DNA of 64,000 nucleotides from Eleginops maclovinus. Lineage: Eukaryota; Chordata; Actinopteri; Perciformes; Eleginopidae. A program made the translations under genes and the position numbers. The notes under the pieces are model-generated. The model searched no databases. It worked only from the letters and a program-made list of their open reading frames with translations, and had not been told where the DNA came from. Below are positions 1-11,166 of the stretch, piece after piece. How positions within the stretch are numbered: the first letter of the stretch is position 1; each line of letters starts with the position of its first letter. Location: positions 23,759,078-23,823,077 of the forward strand of contig NC_086367.1 in assembly GCF_036324505.1 (NCBI RefSeq). Reading direction: 5' to 3'.

Positions 1-65
1 TTAAGGGATGCACAAGAGTGAAGAATAAATATACTTGACTTAAAAATAAAAACACAAATGCTTAC

Positions 66-3000
66 GGATTGTTGTTTTTGCACCATTCAAGAACTCCAAG
101 CTGGGAGGACAACAGGTTGGAAAACTCCTGCAGAACGGAGTCATTGGCTGCAGCCTGGAGCAGAGGATTATAGATCAGTTAATAACATTATCGAGGTGTT
201 ACGTATCTGTACAGGTGGAGGTTTGAGCAGACGTCTGACCTGCTCTCGGTGCAGGACACGGAGCAGCGTTTGGGCGGCGCTCAGGCTGCGGCACTGCGTC
301 CATCCCAGGAGCAACAGCAGGCGGGACAGAGGCTGAAACTCCAGCTGCAGTAAATCCCTCAGAGCAGGAAACTCCTCGTGTTTGATCAGGTCCAGAGCCG
401 TGATCTGCAGGAAGGAACCAACGCTTATTACATTATTCAATTTCACCACATGTGCATCACTGTCAGGACTCATTCAGAAAGATACTGATCGTCATGGAAG
501 AAGAGTCTGCACACTGCAGGACTCTGGAAACATGGCCTGTGTTTGACTCACCAAGACCGTCTCCAGGTAGTGCTTTCCACTGCTAAGACACTCAAAGTAG
601 ATGGTCTTCCAGATGGACGGACGATCCTTGTGGCAACATAAACTGAGGACGAGCTTCTCCGCTTCGGGAAGCTCCACTGCGAGAGGGATGTAAACAAGTA
701 TGAGGATCCAAAGCGCTTATCTTAAAAACAATGATGGTACCGTTAATGCAAAATTCAACGTTTTTGTCTCCGTTTTTTTTCCTCTAGATTTTTTTCTCCA
801 AATTTCGAATTTCGACTATTTCTTCAAAATGATCACTTCCCAAAAGATCCGACTTTTCAAATTTCAGAAATGTTTTCTGAATGTCGACTTTTACATTTCT
901 GATTCTTTTTCCAAATTTTTCCCAAAAACATCGGACTTTTGTTTTAAATATTCTGACTTTTTTCCTAAAATTTCTGAGTTGTTCTCCTTTTTGAATTTCC
1001 GACTATTTCTTTAAATTCATCACCACTGTATAAAATGCCACATTTACAGCAACTATGAAATCTAAATCTTGCCCACAGAGATTTAGGAAAAGGAAATCTA
1101 TGCAGACACCAACAGAAGTGCAGAAGAGAGGAGAGGACGTCACATTTTGGTGACACAAAGTAAAAACTGCTGAGCGTCTGAAGCCACAGAAGCAGAAGTG
1201 TGACGAAAAGAGGAAAGAGATGATCAGAAGTCAAAACCTCAGGCTTTGAATAGAACATATCGATGAAACAAAAACCAGTTCAAAGAGGAAGTGATTTATA
1301 ATAACACGCAGGTTTCTAAAGGGCAGTCTGCTTAACTTAAGAGAGCTTAAAGGGCCACATGAGTATAGTAACCCTAACCCCTTAGAAGATCCAGATGTTT
1401 GCAGTGTTTTCATCCAGAGTAAAGTGGCCTCCTCTACCTTGAGTTTGAGGCGCGCTCCTCAGCAGGAGATCCCTCTGAAGCCTCAGGGCGGTGGAACAGT
1501 AAACAGAGACGAGATCATCCCCCTGAGGGCGGAGCAGCGAGCTCAGGATCCTCTCCTCCTTTAGGGGTCCGTCTCTGGCCACCCACAGGGCCTCACACAG
1601 CGCCTCCAGCTGACCCCCGCCTGCCCTACTGGAGCTCCACGGCATCACGGACAACACGGCGTACATGTCCTCCACGAACTCCTCCACCTTCTCCGGCCGG
1701 CTCTCCGGTTTCCTCAGCTGCTTCAGCAGGTGTTGGATGAAGGGGAGCTGCAGGGGGCGGTCCTCTGAGGAAGACTGGGCCTGCATGAGAGCGGGTAAAG
1801 ACCAAAGCTATAGAAATCTATATATATTAGAGAGTCTTAGCATCCAAAGCCTACTGACCTGCCCTCTTTTAACACATCATCGCATTTTCACTTATTATTT
1901 TACATGATGTCCATTTTAGAAACGTAACTACAGTATATATCTTACACTAGCATTTAATGTATGGATTTTATAAATGAATATGCACACACGTTTAATGAAG
2001 ACGCATCACTTGATATAGAACTGAATGTTGGTTTTAATTATGTTGTGTTGCTCTACAGTCAACAATATGTCTGACTGCACCTGGAGGAAATGTGCTAAGG
2101 TCTGGGCGAGTCTGGGCTTCTTCTTCTCCAGTAACGTCTGCAGGCAGGACTCGACAGCAGCGTCTGTTGACCTCTGACCCTCCGGAGACTTCTGCTCCGA
2201 CTGGGAGTCCAGGAAGGCGCGGTGCAACTCCTGCAGGAAGAGGATTATCTCAGACCATAATAACCAAACATAAAGTAATCTGCATGTCCTGTGTGAACAT
2301 ATATCTGTGTCTCAGTCAATTAAGCGTTTCCTATCTGGTTTTAGACACTTCATTATCTACAGCAGACGATGATTAAACGATAATAACCTTGAGCACCGTC
2401 TCTGGTATGTTCTCTGAGCCGAGCTCCTCCAGGAGCAGCAGGAACTCCAGCTCTCTCCTGACGTCCGGAGGAACCTGCGGAGGACAGTAAACAACAAACT
2501 GACCTTGTAAAACATCTTGAACACAAGAAATGCAGCTTCAAACTGAAGGAAAATGCACATAAAAACACGGATAAAAATGCAAAAATTAATGGAGATAAGA
2601 TGCAAAATAAAACACCCACAGAACAGATTACCTATCGAGATCAAAACATTAAAGGTGGAAACAATAATCACAGCAATAATTGATACACCCATAAAGAAAC
2701 AGCTCTTATTTTCTTGACATCAGTAGTAAATATTTAACATTTTTAGAAGACAAGAGTGGATTTATCATGTCTTCTTCATTACAAAGCAATTATCAAGATT
2801 CCAGAAATAGACTTTTAGTTTAATAAGACCAAATAAAAACAAAAGCTTGATTTTTATTTACTGATATTTTTGAAGTGTTACCTGCTCTTCTGTCCATTTC
2901 TCCAGAACCTGAAGCCAAAACCAAGCCAGGTTGTGAGGACTGCCCACAGACTCCCATCTGTGAAATAAACATACAGCCATTAAATCTAAAGCACAAACAT

Positions 3001-4560
3001 ACACACATATAATATTAGGGTTCTTAGCAGACTTATAACGAAGGGTGCAGAAATCAACCGTCCCGAATGGGCTTCAAGTTACCTTTCAGGGCAGAAATTA
3101 GGGTTTTTGAAGAGCCCGGTAATAAAAATAGCTCAAATGTGCTTTTTATGAGTGGTTATGATTGCTAAATGTGTTTGTGAAATTGTCTCATCACTACTGC
3201 AGGATTTAAAGTGCTTTGTCGTACATTTTTACACACCATTAAACTCCCTGTCTCGTGAACATGCATCACGTGTGACTCACTTTAAACTGTAGGGATGGCT
3301 GATGATGGCTTTGATTATGTCTCGCAGTTTTTCTGAGATTCCTCCCGTGGAGTTGACCAGCTGTGGGACGCAGGCGTTGGCCAGCTCCCACTCCCCGTGC
3401 TGCAGGCATCTCTTAAAGTACTCAAACAGCTCCTGCAGGAGGTCTCCGCCTCGCAGCCGAAGGGATGCATGACCACGCTCACTGCGGCGCTCCTCCGATC
3501 CGCTCAGCTGTCACAAGTGGACACGCTCCGTCACTGCCATGAAGAGGTGGAGACTTGAGCTGTCTTCACCTGAGACAGAAAACAAGGTTTATATGGTTTA
3601 AAATATTTTGAGATTATAAACATGATAACCATCCACTGCTATTTAAATATAGTTTTAGATCAAATTGATGAAAACACCAAACACTTGACTCTTCCTCCCA
3701 CATTTTAAATGAATCCACCTTTGAATGTCCTCTTGAAATGCATGTATTATGGGATATTGGAGTAAATAAATACGCAGTAAAATATAATTTAATGTATTTT
3801 TCTCCTTAAATAATAATACAAAAAAAGTAACAGACAGGGAAAAAAATCCTCTAGCAAAGCAATGGACAGGGGTTCAAATTAAATAAATTACTAAAAAGAA
3901 GTATACTTGCAACAGAACAGTGGAAACCCAACAAACATAGCAGACACACGCGTATTTTATACACTTTCAGTTTCAAAATCCATTAATTTAAGTTTGCTTT
4001 GTGAATGTATTACATGATCACTGAGTCAGACAAACCTAAACACAGAATGTAAGCCTTTACATAGAATATTTGAAACCCATGTTACCGAACTGTAGTGGAT
4101 GCGGAATGTCAATAAAAAATACAGTGACAAAGAAAATGTTGAATGAACCCAATTTATTTCTTATCTTTCATCTGTAGCTTGAAATGCCTGTGAAAGCAGG
4201 TTATAGATAAATAATAATAGAAGTCTAGTGAGCTGCTGTGCACAGTCAATCCGATTAAACACGTCCTTAAGCTTTTAAAATGTAAGTTTTTATCTCGTTT
4301 CTTCTCAGATTTGACAGCTGTCTTATGTCACAGGCTAGCATTAGCATTAGCTTCGATTCTTGCTGACTGAATGTATCTGAAACAGTAAGTTAGCTAACTT
4401 CCGTAACACCTTTCAGAAACACACCAACATCATTTAATAATTAATCATTTAAGTCAGCGAGTATTTAATAAAGTTACTTACTCATTTCTTTGTGCCGTTT
4501 CCCCCCGAAACTGGGGACTATTTACACTCCTACTATTTCTGCTGTTGTGCTATGAGGCTA
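66..4560 (-). CDS. zfyve26: zfyve26 (spastizin), 5' part, N-terminal ~400 codons
   Basis: Minus-strand gene leaving the window on the left. ZFYVE26/spastizin is a large FYVE protein (about 2,500 aa in human) that works with spatacsin and AP-5 in autophagic lysosome reformation; only the N-terminal helical region is here. Exons read on the minus strand: 4482-~4560 (5' UTR, end approximate), 3281-3569, 2882-2957, 2388-2474, 2081-2230, 1438-1780, 552-676, 240-404, 66-154; all have GT-AG borders and matching phases. The identity rests on conserved stretches such as HGEWELANACVPQL, LEFLLLLEEL, YFECLSSGKHYLE and LLLLLGWTQCRSL, which agree with my recollection of mammalian ZFYVE26 in the same order. 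The expected start, MHPFG at 3470, is one base out of frame with the conserved continuation LLQELFEYFKRCL (see findings). The FYVE domain lies outside the window. Confidence 0.93.
755..1015. repeat. degenerate A/T-rich 'gaaaaagtcagaattt' repeat, zfyve26 intron
   Basis: The stretch repeats loose variants of a motif that reads, on one strand, like gaaaaagtcagaatttc. Similar degenerate runs occur at about 6850-7020 and 8325-8600. I see no coding potential. Such runs are common in teleost introns. Confidence 0.5.
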
Positions 4561-4576
4561 GCTGCACGTTAGCGAA

Positions 4577-4588
4577 GGTCATGTGACC
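4577..4588. promoter_or_regulatory. candidate MITF/TFE-type E-box upstream of zfyve26 exon 1
   Basis: GGTCATGTGACC lies about 20-30 bp upstream of the estimated 5' end of zfyve26. The core TCATGTGAC is the M-box form of the E-box used by MITF/TFEB-family factors. ZFYVE26 acts in lysosome reformation, so regulation by TFEB-type factors would make sense. This is an inference from a 12-bp match only. Confidence 0.3.
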
Positions 4589-5401
4589 AAATTAGCTGAT
4601 TGTCGAACGCTGGTTGGTCAAAGGTTGGCACGAGGTGGGCGTTTTCTTCGGCTCCTGCTGCTTTTAGGGACTGTCGGAAATACCTCAATCCAAACAGGAG
4701 GACACAAAACAAACCATGTTTAACACCTGAGATGTATTTAATTTGATAAAAGACGTCGGTAGGAGAACAACGACATAGAGTGTGTTTAGAAGAATATATT
4801 TAACATTTTATTTATGCATTAAATGTTTTGATAAGTAGAATAAGGATTAAAGAAAGTGATTTTAGTTGTGAGTAATATTATTGATTTATTATTTTATTTC
4901 TCAAATTTGTTTTAATGTTTTTTGTGTATATACTTGTTATTATCAAAGAGGACAAAACGCAGGAATCTACAGGCAGGGTCAAATTGTACTTTAAAAAAGA
5001 CCTAAAAAAGTCATATCAACGGGCCAGTTTACGAGGTTTACTATGATCCATGAAGGCAGCATCAGGTGAAGGTTACGTTGTACAATACAAATGTGAAGCA
5101 TGCCCCCTGCAGACTGAAACCAGCAACAAAGCAGCATTAATATCCAACAGAATGATGAACCCACACATGCACATCAGTGTTTGAACTCTTCTTTTACCAA
5201 CTTTCCATTCACATAATCATAATTGAATTGGCACATGCGTATTTAGTCTGTAATATATCCCCCTTCCTGTCTCCCCTCCATTATCACTGCCAATTTGGGA
5301 GCCAGTCTCTATGACAACGTGGAGCAGGCGGGGTCTATTATACGGAGTCTCAGTTGGCATCACGGCTGCAAACCTCCACACTGCATCACGCCCTGAGTGG
5401 A
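4589..5401. other. intergenic, zfyve26 / galectin-related gene (divergent promoters)
   Basis: The two genes are transcribed away from each other across about 0.8 kb, so this stretch must hold both promoters. It is A/T-rich in the middle (4780-4930). I see no further open gene or named repeat. No convincing TATA box can be tied to either start. Confidence 0.5.
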
Positions 5402-7979
5402 ATGGAAGAACAGGACAAGAAAGAAAATGTACGTATTTAGCTCTGAAGCATGCATCATATAACATGTCTGCCAAAAGTATTTAATGCATGTAGAAAATGT
5501 GACTTACTGGAGGAACCACAGACAGTTTGTGCAGCTGAGTCACTGTTAGAGATGTGCATCAATGGAGCTTTTGTTCCCATCCGTGGTTGAGCCTGTAGTC
5601 TGCGGATTGAAACACTGCTGCATGATGAAGCAACAGCATGCAATGATGAAAGTGCTTCTTAGCGGTGGGCCTCTCCCTGTGAGAGATGTCTTTCACACAT
5701 CTCTTTTGTCTGGCAGGGGGAGTACAGCGGAGGGATAAAGGGAGGGCTGCGGCCTTCCATGAAGCTGGTCGTTATGGGAATTATAAACCGTAAACCCAAG
5801 AGGTGAGTACACACACCTGTTTTACATTTAGCTGAAAAACAGCGGATTATGAATGATTGATATGGCCTTCTGTTGCATGACGTGGCAGCAGATTCAAGTG
5901 GTGGAAAGTAACCAAGTACATCTACTCAAGTTTTGTAATGAAGTATTTTGACATGCTTTGTTCTTGAGTATTTCCATGTATTCCTGATGAGCTTCTGTAT
6001 ATATGTCCCCTCTGGATTTATTACACAGTATGTAAAGAAAGAATATAGGGTTAGCTCCAAATTGACAAACATTACATCTTCCTCCGTGTAAATGTTTTTG
6101 ACAATAACAGAATAATATAATACTACAAACTGAGTTTTACTTCTGGTAAAGGTTAGTTGATAATAGTTGTGTTCTTAACTTTTTATATTAAGGACTTTTA
6201 CTTGTAATGGGGATTTGTTTGTGTATTTCAATTTGTACTTTCATAACAGGTGTTAAGTTACTGACTTTATTTAAACTGTATTTTACAGCACACAGTCAGT
6301 GGTTGTCTGTGTAGTGCATATGCCAACCACCATGCACTAGCTCCCGTTTTGGGAAAAGACTCTCTGTCATGCCAGTGCGTCTCCTAATTATAGTTAAGTA
6401 TGTGGATGTGGTGGGAAATCTGCAAAATCCCATGAAACCTGAAGAGTCACACTGGGATTTCTGCGGTTGATAACATCAGTCGGCTCATTACTCATCAATC
6501 AAATCCAGTTTGAGATGGCATAGAGGCTGCACAAAGTAAAGCCACAGCGCTAAAATAACTTATTTTATGTCAAGACACTTATTTTTAGCTGCAGGGACAT
6601 CGGGAGGGTTTTAAGGACAAGTAGTCTCAGAGGACCATTCCCTGAAGACTTCCTCTAACATGACAGAGCATTTAAACTGCACTGTATTTCTCAGTAATAA
6701 GAGCCAGGTTATATTTAATAATGGAGACTGCATATCATCCAAATGTGACCCAGAATAACAAAACATCTAAGATTTCTGCAGAGTTTGTGGATATGTTGTA
6801 CCTTTGCCTGTGATCAGGGCCAAATGAAGAGGGCACAATCTCAATTATTCCAAAGAAAAGTCAACACGTTGAAAAAAGGAAAAATTGGAAAAATAATAAT
6901 ATTCTTTAAAAAAGTCAAATTCTGAGAAAAGTATTAATTCCAAAAAAAAGTCCAAAGTTAAAAAGCGTTAACATTCTAAGAAAGTCAAATAAAAAAGGTA
7001 ATAATTCTCCTAAAGTCACATTTCTTTATTGTTAATGAGGACCCTCTGTCTGAAACTGATTGGTCAGCTGGATGGCTCTGTTGTGATTGGTCAACCGCTT
7101 TGAGATGTCCCGCCCTTCAGCCTATCAAGTGCAATGTGTCGGCGCGCACGGTTCCATAGTGATGTCACTATGTTCCGGAAGCAAACAAAGGAGTCCAATG
7201 GATGAGAAACACCCTCTGGAGGAAACGGGGATTTTAGCCTTTGAATACCATTCACAGAAACCTGTAGAACACACTACAGGAGAGGGAGCACCACACAGCA
7301 GCACAGGGCCTCTTTAATGAGTATGCCTTATTACTTTAATACAGCTGTGATTTACACCAGGAGAGGTCACCGTTGTACAGAGAATCGTTTTTCTTCAAAC
7401 TCAATATTCTGTTTCTGCCCTGCAGCATGGAGGTGGTCCTGTCCTGCGCTCCTCAGGAGGAGGATGAGGAGGCGGATGTTGGTCTCCAGTTGAAGGTGAG
7501 CTTCAAGGAGAAGGCCGTACAGAGAAACGCTCGTGTGGCCGGGAAGTGGGGGCGACCTGAAACTACACTTTCCTACTTCCCCTTTGCAGCCGGAGAATCC
7601 TTCAAGGTACGTATCAGAAGTTCTCATCATGCAGAGCGACCCCTGTCAGTGCTGCATGGATGCATTAAACAGAAGCTCATACCAACTTCAACAATGAACA
7701 AAAATATTGCACAACAGTTTACAGCTTCTTCCTCCCCTCCCCCAACAATTCAACGTGCAATATACTTAAGCTTGTATTGTAATGCCTTGAATACCTATAG
7801 TAACCCTGACCTGACATTCTGCTCTCCTCTCTCAGATGGAGATCGTTTGTGAGCACCAGCAGTTTCGTATTCTAATAGACGGTCAGCCTCTGTGCAACTT
7901 CACACACAGAGTCATCCCCCTCGCCTCCCTCACCGCCTTACACGTCTCCGGAGACCTGCAGCTCACCAAGGTGGCCTAG
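5402..7979 (+). CDS. lgalsl: galectin-related protein (LGALSL-type), complete, 145 aa
   Basis: Four exons: 5402-5428, 5717-5802, 7426-7606, 7836-7979 (stop TAG 7977-7979); lengths 27+86+181+144 nt join in frame to 145 aa. The product is a single galectin fold: GGIKGGLRP near residues 14-22, the strand with YFPF at 88-91, and HVSGDLQLTKV at the C-terminus, resembling the galectin-related protein LGALSL more than sugar-binding galectins. Of the canonical galectin sugar contacts, the H-N-R trio is replaced (LQLKVSF, residues 58-64), but an Asn (72) and the stacking Trp (79) remain. I infer weak or no lactose binding. There is no signal peptide, as is usual for galectins. The N-terminus is shorter than human LGALSL, and an additional upstream exon cannot be excluded. 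Orthology to lgalsla, lgalslb or another copy is not resolved. Confidence 0.88.
5893..6250. mobile_element. dispersed 'tactcaagtac' teleost repeat fragment
   Basis: This sequence in intron 2 of the galectin-related gene begins ggtggaaagtaaccaagtac and contains ctactcaag and ttcttgagtatttccatg. I recognise these as one end of a very common teleost interspersed element. Related sequence lies at 15.4-16.9 kb and near 49.75 kb. No coding capacity is seen. Confidence 0.55.
7020..7320 (+). mobile_element. MITE-like element fragment (GGGCCTCTTTAA terminus)
   Basis: The fragment carries the internal motifs gattggtcaaccgctttgag, gatgtcccgccc, ggattttagcctttg and acactacaggagaggg, and ends in agggcctctttaa. 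The same motifs recur at 18.1-18.2, 20.9-21.0, 39.5-39.7 and 54.75-55.0 kb. The end matches, in reverse, the start of the copy at 54.75 kb (agaggccctaatat), as expected for terminal inverted repeats. It is non-autonomous, with no transposase seen. Confidence 0.6.
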
Positions 7980-9343
7980 CACCAATGAAGAAGAAGGAGG
8001 ACAGTATACATACGTTTAACTACTTTTTGGAGTGAGTAATTAGCCCTTAATGGGGAAAACAAAGTGACACCTGCCTCGTAATCACGTGTTAAGTGCCTTC
8101 ACTAGATTACCTGTTGGGGACGTAACGACTGAATGTCTTAAGATAAACGGAGGAATGTGATCTGTGCTCTAAGCTGTCATTTCTCCCCCCTTCCTGATGT
8201 GCAGACATGATGTGTCCCTGCTAAACAAACTAAAAAGCACTTAAGAGGATTAGGGACACGTGACTCTTTTACAAGATATGACCAAAGGTTTTTGAGTTCA
8301 GAGATTACAGACACAATTCAGATTTTCTGAGAAAAGTTACAATTCTAAAGTTAAATTTGAAAACTGAATTTCGAAACATTTTTTTGAATTTTTAGGGAAA
8401 AAATCTGAACTTTTAGGAAAATAATCTTCATATTTTTTTTCAAATTTAGGATTTAATCTCATAATTCTCAATGAATTTTGGGGGAAATTAGTTTTTTAAT
8501 CTGGGTAAAGTCTAAATACTGAATCTCAGAAATCTTAGAAAAAGTCAGAATTTCGAGAAAAAGGTCTGAATTTAATCTCAGAATTCCCCAAAATGTAATT
8601 CACTTCTGGTCACATCTTTAAAAGATGTTCTCGTGGTCTTCTGCAAAATAGAAATGCTGCATCATTTGTTTAAATCTAGAAGTGGATCTCTCTGGAGTTA
8701 ACCTCTGAAAGCACTTACGTTTACGAGCGCCTGCATGAAGATGAATGTTTCCGGACTGATTGTAACTCCGTGCCCAAATAAGTTCTGTAAGGTGGAATAA
8801 TAATGATGTTGTTTAAATTAGTGCATGTTAGTGAAGAAGAAGCGCAGAAAATGTCCTGCATTGTTGTAGGTGTCCCACGTTTAGAAGACGTTTTAAAGGA
8901 AGTTTTTTGGACATTGAAATTGATATAACAGGCTCTGGATTCTGTAAACATTAGGATTACTTTGTCCCACTTTTTATTATTGTATAATCATCACTTTTGC
9001 AAAGCTCCTAACAGCTGTGTGTAATTTATTTAACCCCTAGCACTTTTTACAGGAATGTTTCATATTGACTTCACTGCAATAAATCATTTTGTTGATGTTG
9101 TTGTTGTGGTCTTCTGCTCGGTTGTTGTGCAGCGTCGTATACCTCTGATGATGATTTCCCTGGAATAATCCTGTAACTCTGAGTCACTGAGATTAAGTCT
9201 GGGCTTGGTCTGAGAGTGGGAGTGCCCGTGTGTGATAAATAACTCCTGAGGCTTTTCTTGTCTTTACTTGCACCTTTCCCTCGTGTCGGATAATTGACTG
9301 ACAGGAAATGTACAATTTAAAACTATAAGAAATATTCCACTGA
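7980..9343. other. 3' flank of galectin-related gene; degenerate A-rich repeats
   Basis: No coding exon is supported here. A canonical AATAAA at 9078-9083, preceded by A/T-rich sequence, could end the galectin-related transcript (3' UTR about 1.1 kb), but this is unproven. The part from 8325 to 8600 is a degenerate run of gaaaaagtcagaattt-like motifs, the same family as at 755-1015. Confidence 0.4.
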
Positions 9344-11166
9344 GGGTTCCTGCAAGGGTAGAGGGGGTAGAGTTCCTGCAAGGGTAGAGGGGGTAGAGTT
9401 CCTGCAAGGGTAGAGGGGGTAGAGTTCCTGCAGGGGTAGAGTTCCCGCAGGGGTAGAGTTCCCGCAGGGGTAGAGTTCCTGCAAGGGTAGAGGGAGTAGA
9501 GTTCCTGCAAGGGTAGAGGGGGTAGAGTTCCTGCAGGGGTAGAGTTCCCGCAGGGGTAGAGTTCCTGCAAGGGTAGAGGGGGTAGAGTTCCCGCAGGGGT
9601 AGAGTTCCCGCAGGGGTAGAGTTCCTGCAGGGGTAGAGTTCCTGCAAGGGTAGAGGGGGTAGAGTTCCTGCAGGGGTAGAGGGGGTAGAGTTCCTGCAGG
9701 GGTAGAGTTCCTGCAGGGATAGAGTTCCTGCAGGGGTAGAGTTCCTGCAGGGGTAGAGGGGGAAGAGTTCCTGCAGGGGTAGAGTTCCTGCAGGGATAGA
9801 GGGGGTAGAGTTCCTGCAGGGGTAGAGGGGGTAGAGTTCCTGCAGGGGTAGAGTTCCTGCAGGGGTAGAGTTCCTGCAGGGGTAGAGGGGGTAGAGTTCC
9901 TACAGGGGTAGAGTTCCTGCAGGGGTAGAGGGGGTAGAGTTCCTACAGGGGTAGAGTTCCTGCAGGGGTAGAGTTCCTGCAGGGATAGAGGGGGTAGAGT
10001 TCCTGCAGGGGTAGAGGGGGTAGAGTTCCTGCAGGGGTAGAGGGGGAAGAGTTCCTACAGGGGTAGAGTTCCTGCAGGGGTAGAGGGGGTAGAGTTCCTA
10101 CAGGGGTAGAGTTTCTGCAGGGGTAGAGTTCCTGCAGGGGTAGAGTTCCTGCAGGGATAGAGGGGGTAGAGTTCCTGCAGGGGTAGAGGGGGTAGAGTTC
10201 CTGCAGGGGTAGAGGGGGTAGAGTTCCTGCAGGGGTAGAGGGGGTAGAGTTCCTGCAGGGGTAGAGTTCCTGCAGGGGTAGAGTTCCTACAGGGGTAGAG
10301 GGGGTAGAGTTCCTGCAGGGGTAGAGTTCCTGCAGGGGTAGAGGGGGTAGAGTTCCTACAGGGGTAGAGTTCCTGCAGGGGTAGAGTTCCTGCAGGGGTA
10401 GAGGGGGGTAGAGTTCCTACAGGGGTAGAGTTCCTGCAGGGGTAGAGTTCCTACAGGGGTAGAGGGGGTAGAGTTCCTGCAGGGGTAGAGTTCCTGCAGG
10501 GGTAGAGGGGGTAGAGTTCCTGCAGGGGTAGAGTTCCTGCAGGGGTAGAGGGGGTAGAGTTCCTGCAGGGGTAGAGTTCCTACAGGGGTAGAGGGGGTAG
10601 AGTTCCTGCAGGGGTAGAGTTCCTGCAGGGGTAGAGGGGGTAGAGTTCCTGCAGGGGTAGAGTTCCTGCAGGGGTAGAGGGGGTAGAGTTCCTGCAGGGG
10701 TAGAGTTCCTACAGGGGTAGAGGGGGTAGAGTTCCTGCAGGGGTAGAGTTCCTGCAGGGGTAGAGGGGGTAGAGTTCCTGCAGGGGTAGAGTTCCCGCAG
10801 GGGTAGAGTTCCTGCAGGGGTAGAGTTCCTGCAGGGATAGAGGGGGTAGAGTTCCTGCAGGGGTAGAGGGGGTAGAGTTCCTGCAGGGGTAGAGGGGGTA
10901 GAGTTCCTGCAGGGGTAGAGTTCCTGCAGGGATAGAGGGGGTAGAGTTCCTGCAGGGGTAGAGGGGGTAGAGTTCCTGCAGGGGTAGAGTTCCCGCAGGG
11001 GTAGAGTTCCTGCAGGGGTAGAGTTCCTGCAGGGATAGAGGGGGTAGAGTTCCTGCAGGGGTAGAGGGGGTAGAGTTCCTGCAGGGATAGAGGGGGTAGA
11101 GTTCCTGCAGGGATAGAGGGGGTAGAGTTCCTGCAGGGTAGAGGGGGTAGAGTTCCTGCAGGGTAA
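9344..11166. repeat. 17/26-bp G-rich minisatellite (tagagttcctgcagggg)
   Basis: This 1.8-kb tandem array is built from the 17-bp unit tagagttcctgcagggg, alternating with a 26-bp form that has an extra tagaggggg. Units vary at single sites (cctgcaagg, cccgcagg, cctacagg). The left edge is richest in the cctgcaagg variant and the right side in cctgcaggg. Nearly every unit contains CTGCAG. The plus strand is G-rich with GGGG and GGGGG runs. Long minus-strand frames through it (LQELYPLYP repeats) are not genes. Confidence 0.95.

Noticed and set aside
1370..1382. Telomere-like ccctaacccc
   Set aside because: A single short match with no tandem continuation.
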